A DNA stretch of 64,000 nt, from assembly GCF_014863545.1 (NCBI RefSeq), contig NZ_CP062260.1, forward strand, positions 2,046,001-2,110,000, in the 5' to 3' direction. Shown here in pieces: positions 16,418-25,297 of the stretch. The notes beneath the pieces were generated by a model. The model was given only the letters and a program-made list of their open reading frames with translations. It searched no databases and was not told the DNA's origin. Source of the stretch: Paenibacillus sp. JNUCC32. GTDB lineage: Bacteria; Bacillota; Bacilli; Paenibacillales; Paenibacillaceae. Within the stretch, counting starts at the first letter, position 1. Each line of letters starts with the position of its first letter. The translations under genes and the position numbers were made by a program.

Positions 16418-18178
16418 TTGCTTAAGTTACCCGTGAATTCCATTCGTAATACCATCTTTATTCGATTGGTTGCTACCTATCTATTCGTTATTCTTCCGCT
16501 TATCATTCTCGGTGTTTATCTGTATAACTGGAGTTACCAATACGCTAGCCAGGAAATATCCAAAAATTCGCAAGCGCAACTTTCGGCTTACCTGGACGGG
16601 TTGAACCGGGAAATCGAATGGTTGGAAATTCAGCAATACGATATTTTGCAGGACGGGGAACTCAACAAAATGGCGCTGACATGGGAGATGATGAGCACGG
16701 TCGATAGAAAAGCAAGCCTCCATTATTTGCTGCCTCGACTGGTCTCCATCAAAAACAGCAGTGTCTACATAAAAGACGTATTCGTTCATATCCGCGGCAT
16801 GGATAAAACGATTTCAGCCATGACCGGGATGAACCCATTCGACTCGAGACGGTATAACAATGTCCAAGTAGGAAAGGCGCGCGGCAATGCGAGACTCTTG
16901 CAGATCGACGATACGCTCCATCTTGTAGCGGCTAAATACGGAGCTAGAAAAGGGGAAGAGCCGTTCCTGATCGTTCAGATCGAACTGGATCCGAGCAAAC
17001 TCAGGGAATCCCTGATGCAAATCAGCGTATATCCGGAAAGCGGGGCTTTTATCGTCTCCGAGCCGTCCGGATTTGCTCTGGCCAGCCATGAGGAGGCGGA
17101 TCGTTTAATGGGAGGGGCCATGCAGGCCATCCCAAATGCGAATCGCCAAATGATAACGATCGGTACAGGCAGGTATCTGATCGATAAGGCGTATTCCGAC
17201 AAGCTGAAATTATCCGTGTTCACCTACTTGCCTACCGAGGTGGTGAAGCGGCCGCTAAGTAAATTTTATGTCTGGGCCTGGCTGTTTGCAGGCACGACGC
17301 TCTTAGCCATCGCCATCTATGCCGTATCGACATACAAGCTGGTTCATAAACCGCTGCTCCTGCTTGTCCAAAGCTTCAGGAAAATGGAAGATGGCATGTT
17401 TAATATCCGGATCAGGCATGGACAAAGGGATGAGTTCGGCTATTTATACGATCGATTCAATCATATGCTTATCAAGCTGCAGCATTTGATTGATCAGGAT
17501 TTCAGGCATAAGCTCATGATGCAAAGGGCGGAGCTGAAACAGCTCCAATCCCAGATCAATCCCCACTTTTTATATAATAGCTTCTTCATCTTGAGTTCCC
17601 TGGCCAAAACGGGGGATGTCGCGCAAATCGAGTTGTTCACGAACATGCTTGGAGAATATTTTCGATTCATTACCCGCAATGATGCGGACAACGTTCCATT
17701 GCTGGAAGAGACAAGGCATTCCCGCATTTATACCGAGATTCAAAAGCTCAGATTCTCAAGGCGGATCCGCGTTCAATTCGGGGAGCTGCCGAAGGAAATG
17801 GAGACCATCAAGGTGCCGCGATTGATCATTCAGCCTATTATCGAAAACGCCTATGAGCACAGTCTCGAAAAAATGCAGGATGAAGGTTTGCTGCATGTAG
17901 CGTTTCATTTGGATAATGACGAAGCCTCCATCGTGATTGAAGAAAATGGAAACGGGCTGACGGATAACGAAATCGAAGAGCTAAACAGGCGGCTTGAACG
18001 GACGTCCGAATCCGTTGAATCCCCTGAATCCCCTGAAGTGACGGGCCTTATCAACATCCATCGGCGAATTGCCTTAACGTACGGGGAAAGCAGCGGATTA
18101 GTTCTTTCAAGAAGTCCATTGAATGGATTGAGGGTCCAGATTCGAATCAGGCTGACGGAGGGGAATGGACATGTATAG
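16418..18178 (+). CDS. YesM-type sensor histidine kinase
   Basis: 586 residues, starting at TTG 16418 behind GGAGGAG. Two transmembrane helices (about 15-38 and 283-304) flank an extracellular Cache-like sensor. A HAMP segment, a His_kinase box QLQSQINPHFLYN with the phosphorylated His383, and a HATPase domain (IIENAYEH, NGNGL) follow. The family phosphorylates YesN-type AraC regulators in response to extracellular sugar, often via a binding protein. The next gene overlaps by 14 bases and is that partner. The repeated SPESPE near residue 530 is a short local oddity. Confidence 0.93.
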   Translation: MLKLPVNSIRNTIFIRLVATYLFVILPLIILGVYLYNWSYQYASQEISKNSQAQLSAYLDGLNREIEWLEIQQYDILQDGELNKMALTWEMMSTVDRKASLHYLLPRLVSIKNSSVYIKDVFVHIRGMDKTISAMTGMNPFDSRRYNNVQVGKARGNARLLQIDDTLHLVAAKYGARKGEEPFLIVQIELDPSKLRESLMQISVYPESGAFIVSEPSGFALASHEEADRLMGGAMQAIPNANRQMITIGTGRYLIDKAYSDKLKLSVFTYLPTEVVKRPLSKFYVWAWLFAGTTLLAIAIYAVSTYKLVHKPLLLLVQSFRKMEDGMFNIRIRHGQRDEFGYLYDRFNHMLIKLQHLIDQDFRHKLMMQRAELKQLQSQINPHFLYNSFFILSSLAKTGDVAQIELFTNMLGEYFRFITRNDADNVPLLEETRHSRIYTEIQKLRFSRRIRVQFGELPKEMETIKVPRLIIQPIIENAYEHSLEKMQDEGLLHVAFHLDNDEASIVIEENGNGLTDNEIEELNRRLERTSESVESPESPEVTGLINIHRRIALTYGESSGLVLSRSPLNGLRVQIRIRLTEGNGHV

Positions 18179-19793
18179 ATTGCTGGTCGTCGACGATGAA
18201 GAGATTATTACGAACAGTTTGTTCGAAGTATTTCATCAATGGATGCCCGAAAAGCTTGATGTTTGCCGGGCCTACTCCGGCAAGGAAGCGCTGAATTGGA
18301 TGTCGCGCACGAGAATCGACATCGTTCTGACGGACATACGCATGCCGGGCATGAGCGGATTGGAATTGACGGAGAGCATCCGCGCTCTCTGGCCAAGGTG
18401 CAGAATTATCTTTCTGACCGGGTACAGTAATTTCGATTACGCTTATCAAGCGATCCAGATGCCCAATATTCGCTATTTGTTGAAGACGGAAGGTTTCGAT
18501 AAGGTCATGGAGGTCGTGAAGGAAGTTATCCATGAAATCGAGAGCGGCAACCGCATGAAAGAATGGCTTAAGCAATCTCGCATGCAGATCGAAGCGCTGG
18601 AGTGGATGGAGCAGGGGGAGTACTTCCGGCAATTCGTAGCGGACAGCAGCTTGCTTGGAGCGGATAACGAAGCGATGATTGACGATTTCCAAACCTTGAA
18701 CATTGGGCTGGATCCGAAACTCCCTGTACTGTTAGCGCTTGGCCGCGTAGCGTATTCAGCAGGCAAAGCATATGCAGAAAAGAAAAATGGCCATCGATCG
18801 GTAAGATGGATATGGAATTCTTTTATGGAGGAGCATGTCCGCAGCATCGGCGTCGTGGACAAACACGGGGATTTATTATGGCTGCTCCAGCCGCGGTCCG
18901 AGAACCCAACCGGGGATCGTCTGGTTCTTTATTTGGAGGGTACGCTTGAACTCATCCAGGAAGCCTGCCTTGATTCTCTTGAACTTACCGTATCGTTCAC
19001 CATAAGCGGCTTCCCGTGCCGGTGGGAGGATGTGACACCACAGTATGAACGGCTGCGAAGGCTGCAGCAGCTAAAGCTGGGCGACGGAATTCCGATGATT
19101 CTCAAGGATCAAACCGACTCTGACAAATCGCCGCACTGCAAGGAAGGAGTGGAGGCGAGTCATAAGGCGGACATCTTGGAAGCACATTTGGAGGCCGGAA
19201 GGGAAAATGAATTTATGGAAGAATTGGAGCAGATGTCGGAATTCGTGCTGACCGTGGACGATCTTCATCAGCACGCTGCCCAAGCTTATTATTCTATTGC
19301 GCTGGTGTTGTATGCGAAGCTGACCCGGCTAGGTCTTCAGGATCCGACCGGTGAACGGGGAAAGCTGCTGGACTTGGAAGGCCATGATTCCATGAAGGAA
19401 GCTTTTCGGTATTTGAGGCGAACGGCCGAAGACATCTTCGCTTTCAAACGAATGGATGAGCGAGGCAAAACGGCGCATGTCATTGATCGGGTATGTCAAT
19501 ATATCGAGGAGCATTTGGATCAGGACGTGACCCTTGTGCATCTTGCCGAACGCTATTATTTCAATCCGTCCTATCTATCGCGCTTGTTTAAGCAAGAACG
19601 GGGAATCAACATCTCCGAATATATCGAAAAATGCCGAATACGAAGAGCCAAGGAGCTGCTTAAGGAAGGGGATTTGAAAGTAAGGGACGTGGCTCCTCTT
19701 GTCGGATACGATGCCGCCCATTCCTTCACCCGCTTCTTCAAAAAGGCGACGGGGTTAACGCCTCAGGAGTACCGGGACAATCTCGTGAATTAG
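18165..19793 (+). CDS. YesN-type response regulator with AraC DNA-binding domain
   Basis: 542 residues. The N-terminal receiver is intact: acidic pair D10/D11, acceptor Asp57 in LTDIRMPGMSG, FLTGYS, and LLKTEG with the conserved Lys. A long middle region and an AraC domain (~435-540, including LAERYYFNPSYLSRLFKQ and VGYDAAHSFTRFFKK) follow. It overlaps the kinase gene by 14 bases and should be phosphorylated by it. Likely targets are the binding protein at 14645 and the XynD gene just downstream. Its complete receiver contrasts with the degenerate ones at 712 and 21723. Confidence 0.94.
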   Translation: MDMYRLLVVDDEEIITNSLFEVFHQWMPEKLDVCRAYSGKEALNWMSRTRIDIVLTDIRMPGMSGLELTESIRALWPRCRIIFLTGYSNFDYAYQAIQMPNIRYLLKTEGFDKVMEVVKEVIHEIESGNRMKEWLKQSRMQIEALEWMEQGEYFRQFVADSSLLGADNEAMIDDFQTLNIGLDPKLPVLLALGRVAYSAGKAYAEKKNGHRSVRWIWNSFMEEHVRSIGVVDKHGDLLWLLQPRSENPTGDRLVLYLEGTLELIQEACLDSLELTVSFTISGFPCRWEDVTPQYERLRRLQQLKLGDGIPMILKDQTDSDKSPHCKEGVEASHKADILEAHLEAGRENEFMEELEQMSEFVLTVDDLHQHAAQAYYSIALVLYAKLTRLGLQDPTGERGKLLDLEGHDSMKEAFRYLRRTAEDIFAFKRMDERGKTAHVIDRVCQYIEEHLDQDVTLVHLAERYYFNPSYLSRLFKQERGINISEYIEKCRIRRAKELLKEGDLKVRDVAPLVGYDAAHSFTRFFKKATGLTPQEYRDNLVN

Positions 19794-19949
19794 GCCGGCC
19801 ACCTACCATTAGTCCGGTGTTTTCAGATGGAATGTCGGGTTGTTACCTTGCTTAGCAAGAGGTACACTTTTTACGACCACTTCCGGAATGTCGACCCGTA
19901 ATGGGAATGACAGGTCGCCAAGTAACGATGGAGGAGGGCGTGTTCAGGG

Positions 19950-21617
19950 ATGAAGCCCGTAAAGCCTTTACTGGTCATATCTACCGTATTCGCGTTCGTT
20001 TGCATAATGTTTGTCTTTGCAAACCTTGCGAATCGTGGCCAAGACGATCCAAAACTGTTAAACCAGGAGTTGAGTGACCAGATGAGTGATGAAATCAAAG
20101 CAGGCAAGGCGGGAACTGAAATGATGGACCAGGGCAGCAGCAGCATGGATACGATTCGGGATGCGGACAGCACCCGCAGCGAGCCGTACGCGGTCGCGAT
20201 CGGCAAGATTCCTCCGAATGGGAATCCGGTCGTCTCGCATAAATTCGGCGCGGATCCCTATGCGCTGGCAGTAGACGGACGTGTATATTTATATAACACG
20301 TATGACGCACTAGAGTATGACGGTGACGGGAACGTCAAGGACAACAGCTACAGCACGATCAACAAGCTGTCCGTCATCTCTTCTTCGGATTTGGTCAATT
20401 GGACCGATCACGGCGCAATCCAGGTTGCAGGACCGACCGGCGCTGCCGCATGGGCAACGCAATCATGGGCACCAGCGGCCGCGCACAAGGTGATTCACGG
20501 GGAAGATCGATTCTTCCTCTATTTTGCCAACAATGCCAGCGGCATCGGTGTACTGACGAGCGACAGCCCCGTTGGCCCGTGGATAGATCCTATAGGAAAG
20601 CCGCTGATCACAAGAAACACGCCTGGCGTGGAAGGAGTCACGTGGTTGTTTGATCCCGCCGTACTCGTTGACGATGACGGGAAAGCCTATATCTACTTTG
20701 GCGGCGGCGTTCCGGAAGACAAAGCCGAAATGCCGGATACGGCACGCGTCATGCAGCTTGGCGACGATATGGTCAGCGTGCTTGGAGAAGCCGTCACGAT
20801 TCCGGCTCCTTATATGTTCGAGGATTCAGGAATCAACAAGTTTGGTGGAAGGTATTACTATACGTACTGTTCCAATTTCTCCGGAGGAACGCGGCCGGAG
20901 AACAGTCCTCCTCCAGGCGAGATCGCTTATATGGTCAGCGAGCATCCGATGGGACCCTGGACGTATCAAGGGACTATTTTGAAAAATCCAGGGCATTTCT
21001 TCGGGGTCGGAGGGAATAATCATCACGTCATCTTTCAGCTCCGACAAAACTGGTATATTGCCTATCACGCCCAAACGTTGTCGAAATCCATGGGGGTTCC
21101 CAAAGGCTATCGCTCAACCCATCTGAACCGGGTTTATTTCGAGCCGGAGGGTACCATCAGGGAGATTGAAGCTGACATGGAAGGCGTGAAAGGGATCCAG
21201 CCGCTCAATCCTTTCCAACGAACGGAGGCGGCAACGATGGCATGGAATGCCGGAATTCAAGTCGATACGTCTACGGCTGCTGAGGACTCGCAGGGCGGCC
21301 CGATACTGACGGTCACGGACATCCATGACAAGGATTGGATCGCTGTGGCCAATGCTGATTTCGGGAAAGGAGCATCTGCGTTTACGGCTTGGGTCTCGGG
21401 TATATATGCGGGAGGGCGGCTGGAGCTTCGGCTGGATCGTCCGGATGGAGAACGGATCGGTACGGTGGACGTACCGCCTTCATCCAGTACGGAACAGCGT
21501 AGGGAATTCTCCATAGAGGTTTCGGGCGCATCCGGCATCCATCATCTTTACTTCGTATTTACCGGGCAGCGGGATCAGAGGCTATTTGATTTCGAAGCAT
21601 GGAAATTTCATCATTGA
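19950..21617 (+). CDS. xynD: Arabinoxylan arabinofuranohydrolase, GH43 + CBM6
   Basis: 555 residues, close in sequence to Bacillus subtilis XynD. An N-terminal hydrophobic helix (~7-27) lacks a clear cleavage site, so it may act as membrane anchor; a ~60-residue linker follows. The GH43 five-bladed propeller (~90-410) shows FGADPYALAVDGRVYLYNT with the catalytic base Asp, SSDLVNWTDHG, WLFDPAVLVDDDG and MFEDSGINKFGGRYYYTY with the acid Glu. The C-terminal CBM6 (~415-555) includes DWIAVANADFG and RLFDFEAWKF. The family removes arabinose from singly substituted xylose in arabinoxylan. The ribosome site GGAGGAGGG is 11 nt from ATG, slightly far. The gene is alone, between the two-component system and a convergent AraC gene. 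Confidence 0.93.
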   Translation: MKPVKPLLVISTVFAFVCIMFVFANLANRGQDDPKLLNQELSDQMSDEIKAGKAGTEMMDQGSSSMDTIRDADSTRSEPYAVAIGKIPPNGNPVVSHKFGADPYALAVDGRVYLYNTYDALEYDGDGNVKDNSYSTINKLSVISSSDLVNWTDHGAIQVAGPTGAAAWATQSWAPAAAHKVIHGEDRFFLYFANNASGIGVLTSDSPVGPWIDPIGKPLITRNTPGVEGVTWLFDPAVLVDDDGKAYIYFGGGVPEDKAEMPDTARVMQLGDDMVSVLGEAVTIPAPYMFEDSGINKFGGRYYYTYCSNFSGGTRPENSPPPGEIAYMVSEHPMGPWTYQGTILKNPGHFFGVGGNNHHVIFQLRQNWYIAYHAQTLSKSMGVPKGYRSTHLNRVYFEPEGTIREIEADMEGVKGIQPLNPFQRTEAATMAWNAGIQVDTSTAAEDSQGGPILTVTDIHDKDWIAVANADFGKGASAFTAWVSGIYAGGRLELRLDRPDGERIGTVDVPPSSSTEQRREFSIEVSGASGIHHLYFVFTGQRDQRLFDFEAWKFHH

Positions 21618-21658
21618 TTGCTGATATTGCCTGTTCGTTAATAACATGATTGCAATCT

Positions 21659-21693
21659 AAAAAGGCGCTCTCGAAAAAAGCAGCGCCTTTTTT
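21659..21693. terminator. Bidirectional terminator between xynD and the AraC gene
   Basis: AAAAAGGCGCT (21659-21669) pairs with AGCGCCTTTTTT (21682-21693), with T-runs on both strands. It can end transcripts from both the plus-strand xynD and the minus-strand AraC gene. Confidence 0.85.
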
Positions 21694-21722
21694 AGGTTTC
21701 GAGGTTATAATGTACGTACAAG

Positions 21723-22496
21723 TTAATGCTGGCCAGAGGCGATCTGAACTGTCTGCGATCCATGCATTTTTCTAAACATGTTAGCGCTTACGCCGGCATA
21801 GGACTTGAATTTTTTATAGAACCAGTCCATATCGTTATAACCCACCATGTCAGCGATTTCGTATATCTTCATGTCGGTGTGTACCAGCAAGAATTTCGCT
21901 TTCTCCATCCTCTGCTGCAACAGATATTCGTTAAAGGTCATCTTCTCGTGGAACTTGAATTTTTGGACTAAATAGGAGTAGTTGAAATGCATCCGCTCGG
22001 CAATTTCTTTCAAGGTGACGTTTTGATACTTCGAATCTTCCAAGTATTCCTTGACCTCTTGAATGACCTGATCCTCCTTTTCCGCATGGACATGGGACAC
22101 TCTAAGACACGGATTCCCGTCACCGGAATCGGTTGCCGGCGTGATCATCTGCAAGCTGGAGCTGAGCTCTTCGATCGTGAACGGTGCTGGCAAATAATCG
22201 TTGACTTGCAGCTGCAAGGCTTTCCGGGTCCAATAAAAGTCCGTGCTGCCTCCGGCAACAATGATAGGGACCCGGCTTACGCACCGGATTTGTTCGCATA
22301 ACTCCATGCCTGCGGAATCTGAACCGAACGCATGGATAATTACTACCGTGTAAGGCTCCAAGGCAACGAATTGCATAGCGGACGAGGAGGACCTGACGCA
22401 GCGGCACCGCGAGCATCTCAAATCATTCCAATCCGGCAGGCTTCCCGGTGTTTCTACATCATGAGTTTCCAGATCAACAAGCAGAATATCATGCAC
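21723..22496 (-). CDS. AraC-type regulator with degenerate receiver, second copy
   Basis: GTG 22496, 7 nt after AGGGGG, is preferred over upstream starts and gives 257 residues. The N-terminal receiver-like domain has His where the phosphorylated Asp belongs (VVIIHAFG, about residue 55) and Ala for the conserved Lys (NDYLPAPF), so phosphorylation is unlikely. The C-terminal AraC domain (VIQEVKEYLEDSKYQNVTLKEI to YAGVSANMFRKM) is close to that of the 712 protein, including YLVQKFK and WFYKKFKSY. Both are divergent from xylan-related operons and share upstream motifs. It probably controls the GH10 operon at 22808. No kinase lies beside it. Confidence 0.86.
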   Translation of the reverse strand: MHDILLVDLETHDVETPGSLPDWNDLRCSRCRCVRSSSSAMQFVALEPYTVVIIHAFGSDSAGMELCEQIRCVSRVPIIVAGGSTDFYWTRKALQLQVNDYLPAPFTIEELSSSLQMITPATDSGDGNPCLRVSHVHAEKEDQVIQEVKEYLEDSKYQNVTLKEIAERMHFNYSYLVQKFKFHEKMTFNEYLLQQRMEKAKFLLVHTDMKIYEIADMVGYNDMDWFYKKFKSYAGVSANMFRKMHGSQTVQIASGQH

Positions 22497-22519
22497 AATG
22501 CTTCCCCCTAACTTCTTTG

Positions 22520-22534
22520 TAATAACGCTTACAT
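22520..22534 (-). promoter_or_regulatory. cre-like site upstream of the second AraC gene
   Basis: ATGTAAGCGTTATTA on the minus strand matches 14 of 15 cre positions and lies 24 bases before the GTG start, in the leader of the regulator gene. It has the same ATGTAAGCG core as the four other sites. Confidence 0.55.
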
Positions 22535-22655
22535 ACGGTTTGATAACATTATGGGGAACGGAAGGCTGGATCACAATGTGCCGATCTTTATATTTCTAAC
22601 CGATATTTACTTCTTACTGAATATAACCGGTATGTGAACGCGTAAGAAATTTTGA

Positions 22656-22699
22656 CAACCTGAGATTGGACGGGTGAAGGACCCCAATTTGGCAGGTTG
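22656..22699. promoter_or_regulatory. Inverted CAACCTG ... CAGGTTG repeat
   Basis: CAACCTG (22656-22662) and CAGGTTG (22693-22699) face each other across 30 bp, upstream of and touching the presumed -35. The left arm belongs to a 20-mer that recurs at 41921-41940 with 18 identical bases. The right arm belongs to CAGGTTGTTGCA, identical to 1625-1636. These are candidate AraC binding half-sites. Confidence 0.5.
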
Positions 22700-22726
22700 T
22701 TGCAAAAACAATGTAAGCGCTAATAT
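22697..22726 (+). promoter_or_regulatory. Candidate promoter of the GH10 operon with cre-like operator
   Basis: TTGTTG (22697-22702) and TAATAT (22721-22726) are separated by 18 bp. ATGTAAGCGCTAATA (22711-22725, 14 of 15 cre positions) fills the spacer and covers -10. The layout matches that before the import operon at 1629-1657. Confidence 0.5.
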
Positions 22727-22807
22727 GGAGTTATGACCATTCGGGCGGGGTTCCGGGTTCCGTACCGGATTTCTGTTTTTTGCTCGAAGCGGAAAGGAGG
22801 CAGTGTT

Positions 22808-24115
22808 TTGCTTCGTATGTCTAAACTCGGCAGATGGGCGGTAACGTCAGTGGCAACTGCGGTGGCAGCGTCCGTTGTTCTCCTCTTAATCGTGTCCTAT
22901 ATGGACAGCCGCAACAAGCAGGCCGCGGAAAGTCAGGCACAAGGAACACTGGAGGAAGGAGCCGCGGAGCTAAGGGGGAACTCCGAAGCGTCGAACGGGA
23001 ATTCGAGTGCCGAATCCCCAGCTAGGGCAAACAAACCCGCGTCTACTGAACCGCAGGCACAACCGTCTGTACGGCAAGATATTCCATCGCTTCATGAACT
23101 ATTCGAGGAGGATTTTCCGATCGGCGCCGCGATCGAACCGAATCAGACCAACGGCCCATCGTCGGAGCTGCTGAAGAAGCATGTCCGCTGGCTGGTGGCG
23201 GAGAACGCAATGAAGCCGGATGCGATCCAGCCATCGGAAGGCCAGTTTAAATGGACGAACGCCGACCGAATCGTGGAATTTGCCAAGGAGAACAACATGC
23301 AAGTCCGTTTCCATACCCTGGTCTGGCATACCCAAGTTGGTGCATGGTTTTTCCAAGATGCGGAAGGCAAGCCGATGGTGGATGAGACAGACCCCAAGCG
23401 CCAGGAAGCGAACAAAAAATTGCTGCTGGAACGCCTGGATACCCACGTAAGGACGATCGTCGGCCGATATAAGGGCGAGATTACGTCATGGGACGTGGTG
23501 AATGAAGTCATTGAACCCGGGGATCCGGACGGGATGCGCGCGAGCGATTGGTATAAAATTGCCGGTACCGATTACATCGCAACGGCTTTTCGAGCGGCTC
23601 GGGAAGCCGGAGGACCTGAAGCGAAGCTCTATATTAACGATTACGGAACGGATAACCCTGTGAAAAGGGACCGTTTGTTTCAGCTGGTGAAAGATTTGCT
23701 GGAGCAAGGTGTTCCGATCGACGGTGTCGGACATCAGACGCATATTGACATGTATGGTCCATCGGTGGATTCCATCATCGCGTCGATGCGAAAATTCGCG
23801 GAGCTTGGCCTCGACAATCTCGTCACCGAGCTCGACATGAGCATTTATGCCTGGAACGACCGCAGCGATTACGGCCAAGATCTCCCGCAAGAAATCCTAA
23901 ACCTGCAAGCCGAACGATATGGCGAGTTGTTTAAGGTATTCCGCCAAAACAAGCACATTCTTAGCGGCGTCGTATTTTGGGGCATCGCCGACGATCATAC
24001 CTGGCTTCATGGTTTTCCGGTCGCACGTACCAATGCGCCTTTGCTGTTCGATCAACGACATCAGCCCAAACCGGCATTTTGGGCCGTTGTTGAGGCGGCG
24101 AAGACCGAGTTATAA
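22808..24115 (+). CDS. Membrane-anchored GH10 endo-xylanase
   Basis: TTG 22808, 7 nt after GGAAAGGAGG, is the best start and gives 435 residues; longer in-frame forms lack a ribosome site. A transmembrane helix (~11-31) without an evident cleavage site and a Ser/Glu/Ala-rich linker (~32-90) hold the catalytic domain outside the cell. The GH10 barrel (~95-435) carries the acid/base Glu233 in WDVVNEV and nucleophile Glu341 in VTELDMS, with WHTQV and VFWGIADDHTW as further family blocks. It cuts beta-1,4-xylan into xylo-oligosaccharides. It heads an operon with a cytoplasmic GH10, a GH43 and two esterases, behind a promoter with a cre-like site. Confidence 0.93.
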   Translation: MLRMSKLGRWAVTSVATAVAASVVLLLIVSYMDSRNKQAAESQAQGTLEEGAAELRGNSEASNGNSSAESPARANKPASTEPQAQPSVRQDIPSLHELFEEDFPIGAAIEPNQTNGPSSELLKKHVRWLVAENAMKPDAIQPSEGQFKWTNADRIVEFAKENNMQVRFHTLVWHTQVGAWFFQDAEGKPMVDETDPKRQEANKKLLLERLDTHVRTIVGRYKGEITSWDVVNEVIEPGDPDGMRASDWYKIAGTDYIATAFRAAREAGGPEAKLYINDYGTDNPVKRDRLFQLVKDLLEQGVPIDGVGHQTHIDMYGPSVDSIIASMRKFAELGLDNLVTELDMSIYAWNDRSDYGQDLPQEILNLQAERYGELFKVFRQNKHILSGVVFWGIADDHTWLHGFPVARTNAPLLFDQRHQPKPAFWAVVEAAKTEL

Positions 24116-24210
24116 ACAGACGTTACCGCAGAGTCGAGCAAGAATTATGGATAAACAATTTTATAGCTCGATGCCGATTACCGAAAAAAACGTGATAAGG
24201 AGAAAGCTGA

Positions 24211-25248
24211 ATGATGAGAATGAATGTGGAGAAACTGCCCAAGCTTCATGAAGCCTTTGGAAATAGCTTCAACATCGGAGCTGCCGTGAATCCGATCACG
24301 ATGGTGACCCAAAAGGAATTGTTGACGCACCATTTCAACAGCGTTACGGCGGAAAATGAAATGAAATTCGAGCGATTGCACCCATCGGAAGAGGTATATA
24401 CATTCGAGCAAGCCGACCAGATTATATCGTTTGCCAAATCGAACGGAATGGCGGTGCGAGGACATACCCTCGTATGGCATAATCAGACGCCGGAATGGGT
24501 GTTTCAAAACAGCTCCGGCGGAAAAGCCGGCCGCGAGCTGCTGCTTGCGCGGATGAAAGCGCACATCGATGAGGTGGTTGGCCGTTATCGCGGAGATATC
24601 CATGCTTGGGATGTCGTGAACGAAGCCATTACCGACAGCGGAAGCGAACTTCTTAGTTCTTCCCCGTGGCTTGCGTCAATCGGGGAGGATTTTATCGCCA
24701 AGGCATTCGAATACGCGCATGAAGCGGATCCGCAAGCGCTGCTGTTTTATAACGATTACAACGAATCCGTACCGGAGAAGAGGGAGAAGATTTACGCGCT
24801 CCTTAAATCGTTAAAGGAGCAGGATGTGCCGATTCACGGCGTCGGGCTTCAAGCTCATTGGAATCTGGAGTTCCCTTCGCTTGACGATATCCGCAGGGCC
24901 ATCGAAAGATATGCAAGCCTTGACATGATGCTCCATATAACGGAGCTTGACGTATCCGTTTTCACGCATGAGGATAAGCGGACCGATCAGGCGGCGCCGA
25001 CGGAAGAAATGCTTGAGCGCCAGGCGGAGCGTTACGGACAATTGTTCCGGCTGCTTAAAGAGTACAGCGGCAGCATAACTTCCGTAACCTTCTGGGGCGC
25101 GGCGGACGATTATACCTGGCTGGATCATTTTCCGGTAAGGGGCCGCAAAAATTGGCCGTTTGTCTTCGATGAGAATCATCATCCGAAGGAATCTTACTGG
25201 AACCTGTTGAAGGAAGCCAGGGCAGATCAGACATTTCAGGATGTTTGA
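24211..25248 (+). CDS. Cytoplasmic GH10 xylanase
   Basis: 345 residues with no signal peptide, so it should act on imported xylo-oligosaccharides. ATG 24211 is 8 nt after AAGGAG. Family blocks are complete: GHTLVWHNQTPEW, acid/base Glu138 in WDVVNEA, GVGLQAHWN, nucleophile Glu245 in ITELDVS, and TFWGAADDYTWLD. The chain is a single GH10 barrel, the usual size for intracellular Paenibacillus and Geobacillus xylanases that release xylose and short products. It is second in the operon after the surface GH10. Confidence 0.94.
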   Translation: MMRMNVEKLPKLHEAFGNSFNIGAAVNPITMVTQKELLTHHFNSVTAENEMKFERLHPSEEVYTFEQADQIISFAKSNGMAVRGHTLVWHNQTPEWVFQNSSGGKAGRELLLARMKAHIDEVVGRYRGDIHAWDVVNEAITDSGSELLSSSPWLASIGEDFIAKAFEYAHEADPQALLFYNDYNESVPEKREKIYALLKSLKEQDVPIHGVGLQAHWNLEFPSLDDIRRAIERYASLDMMLHITELDVSVFTHEDKRTDQAAPTEEMLERQAERYGQLFRLLKEYSGSITSVTFWGAADDYTWLDHFPVRGRKNWPFVFDENHHPKESYWNLLKEARADQTFQDV

Positions 25249-25297
25249 TCGCGCACCGTTCCCAGCAGTCTCCAATAGTTGAAGGGAGAAACCATCT

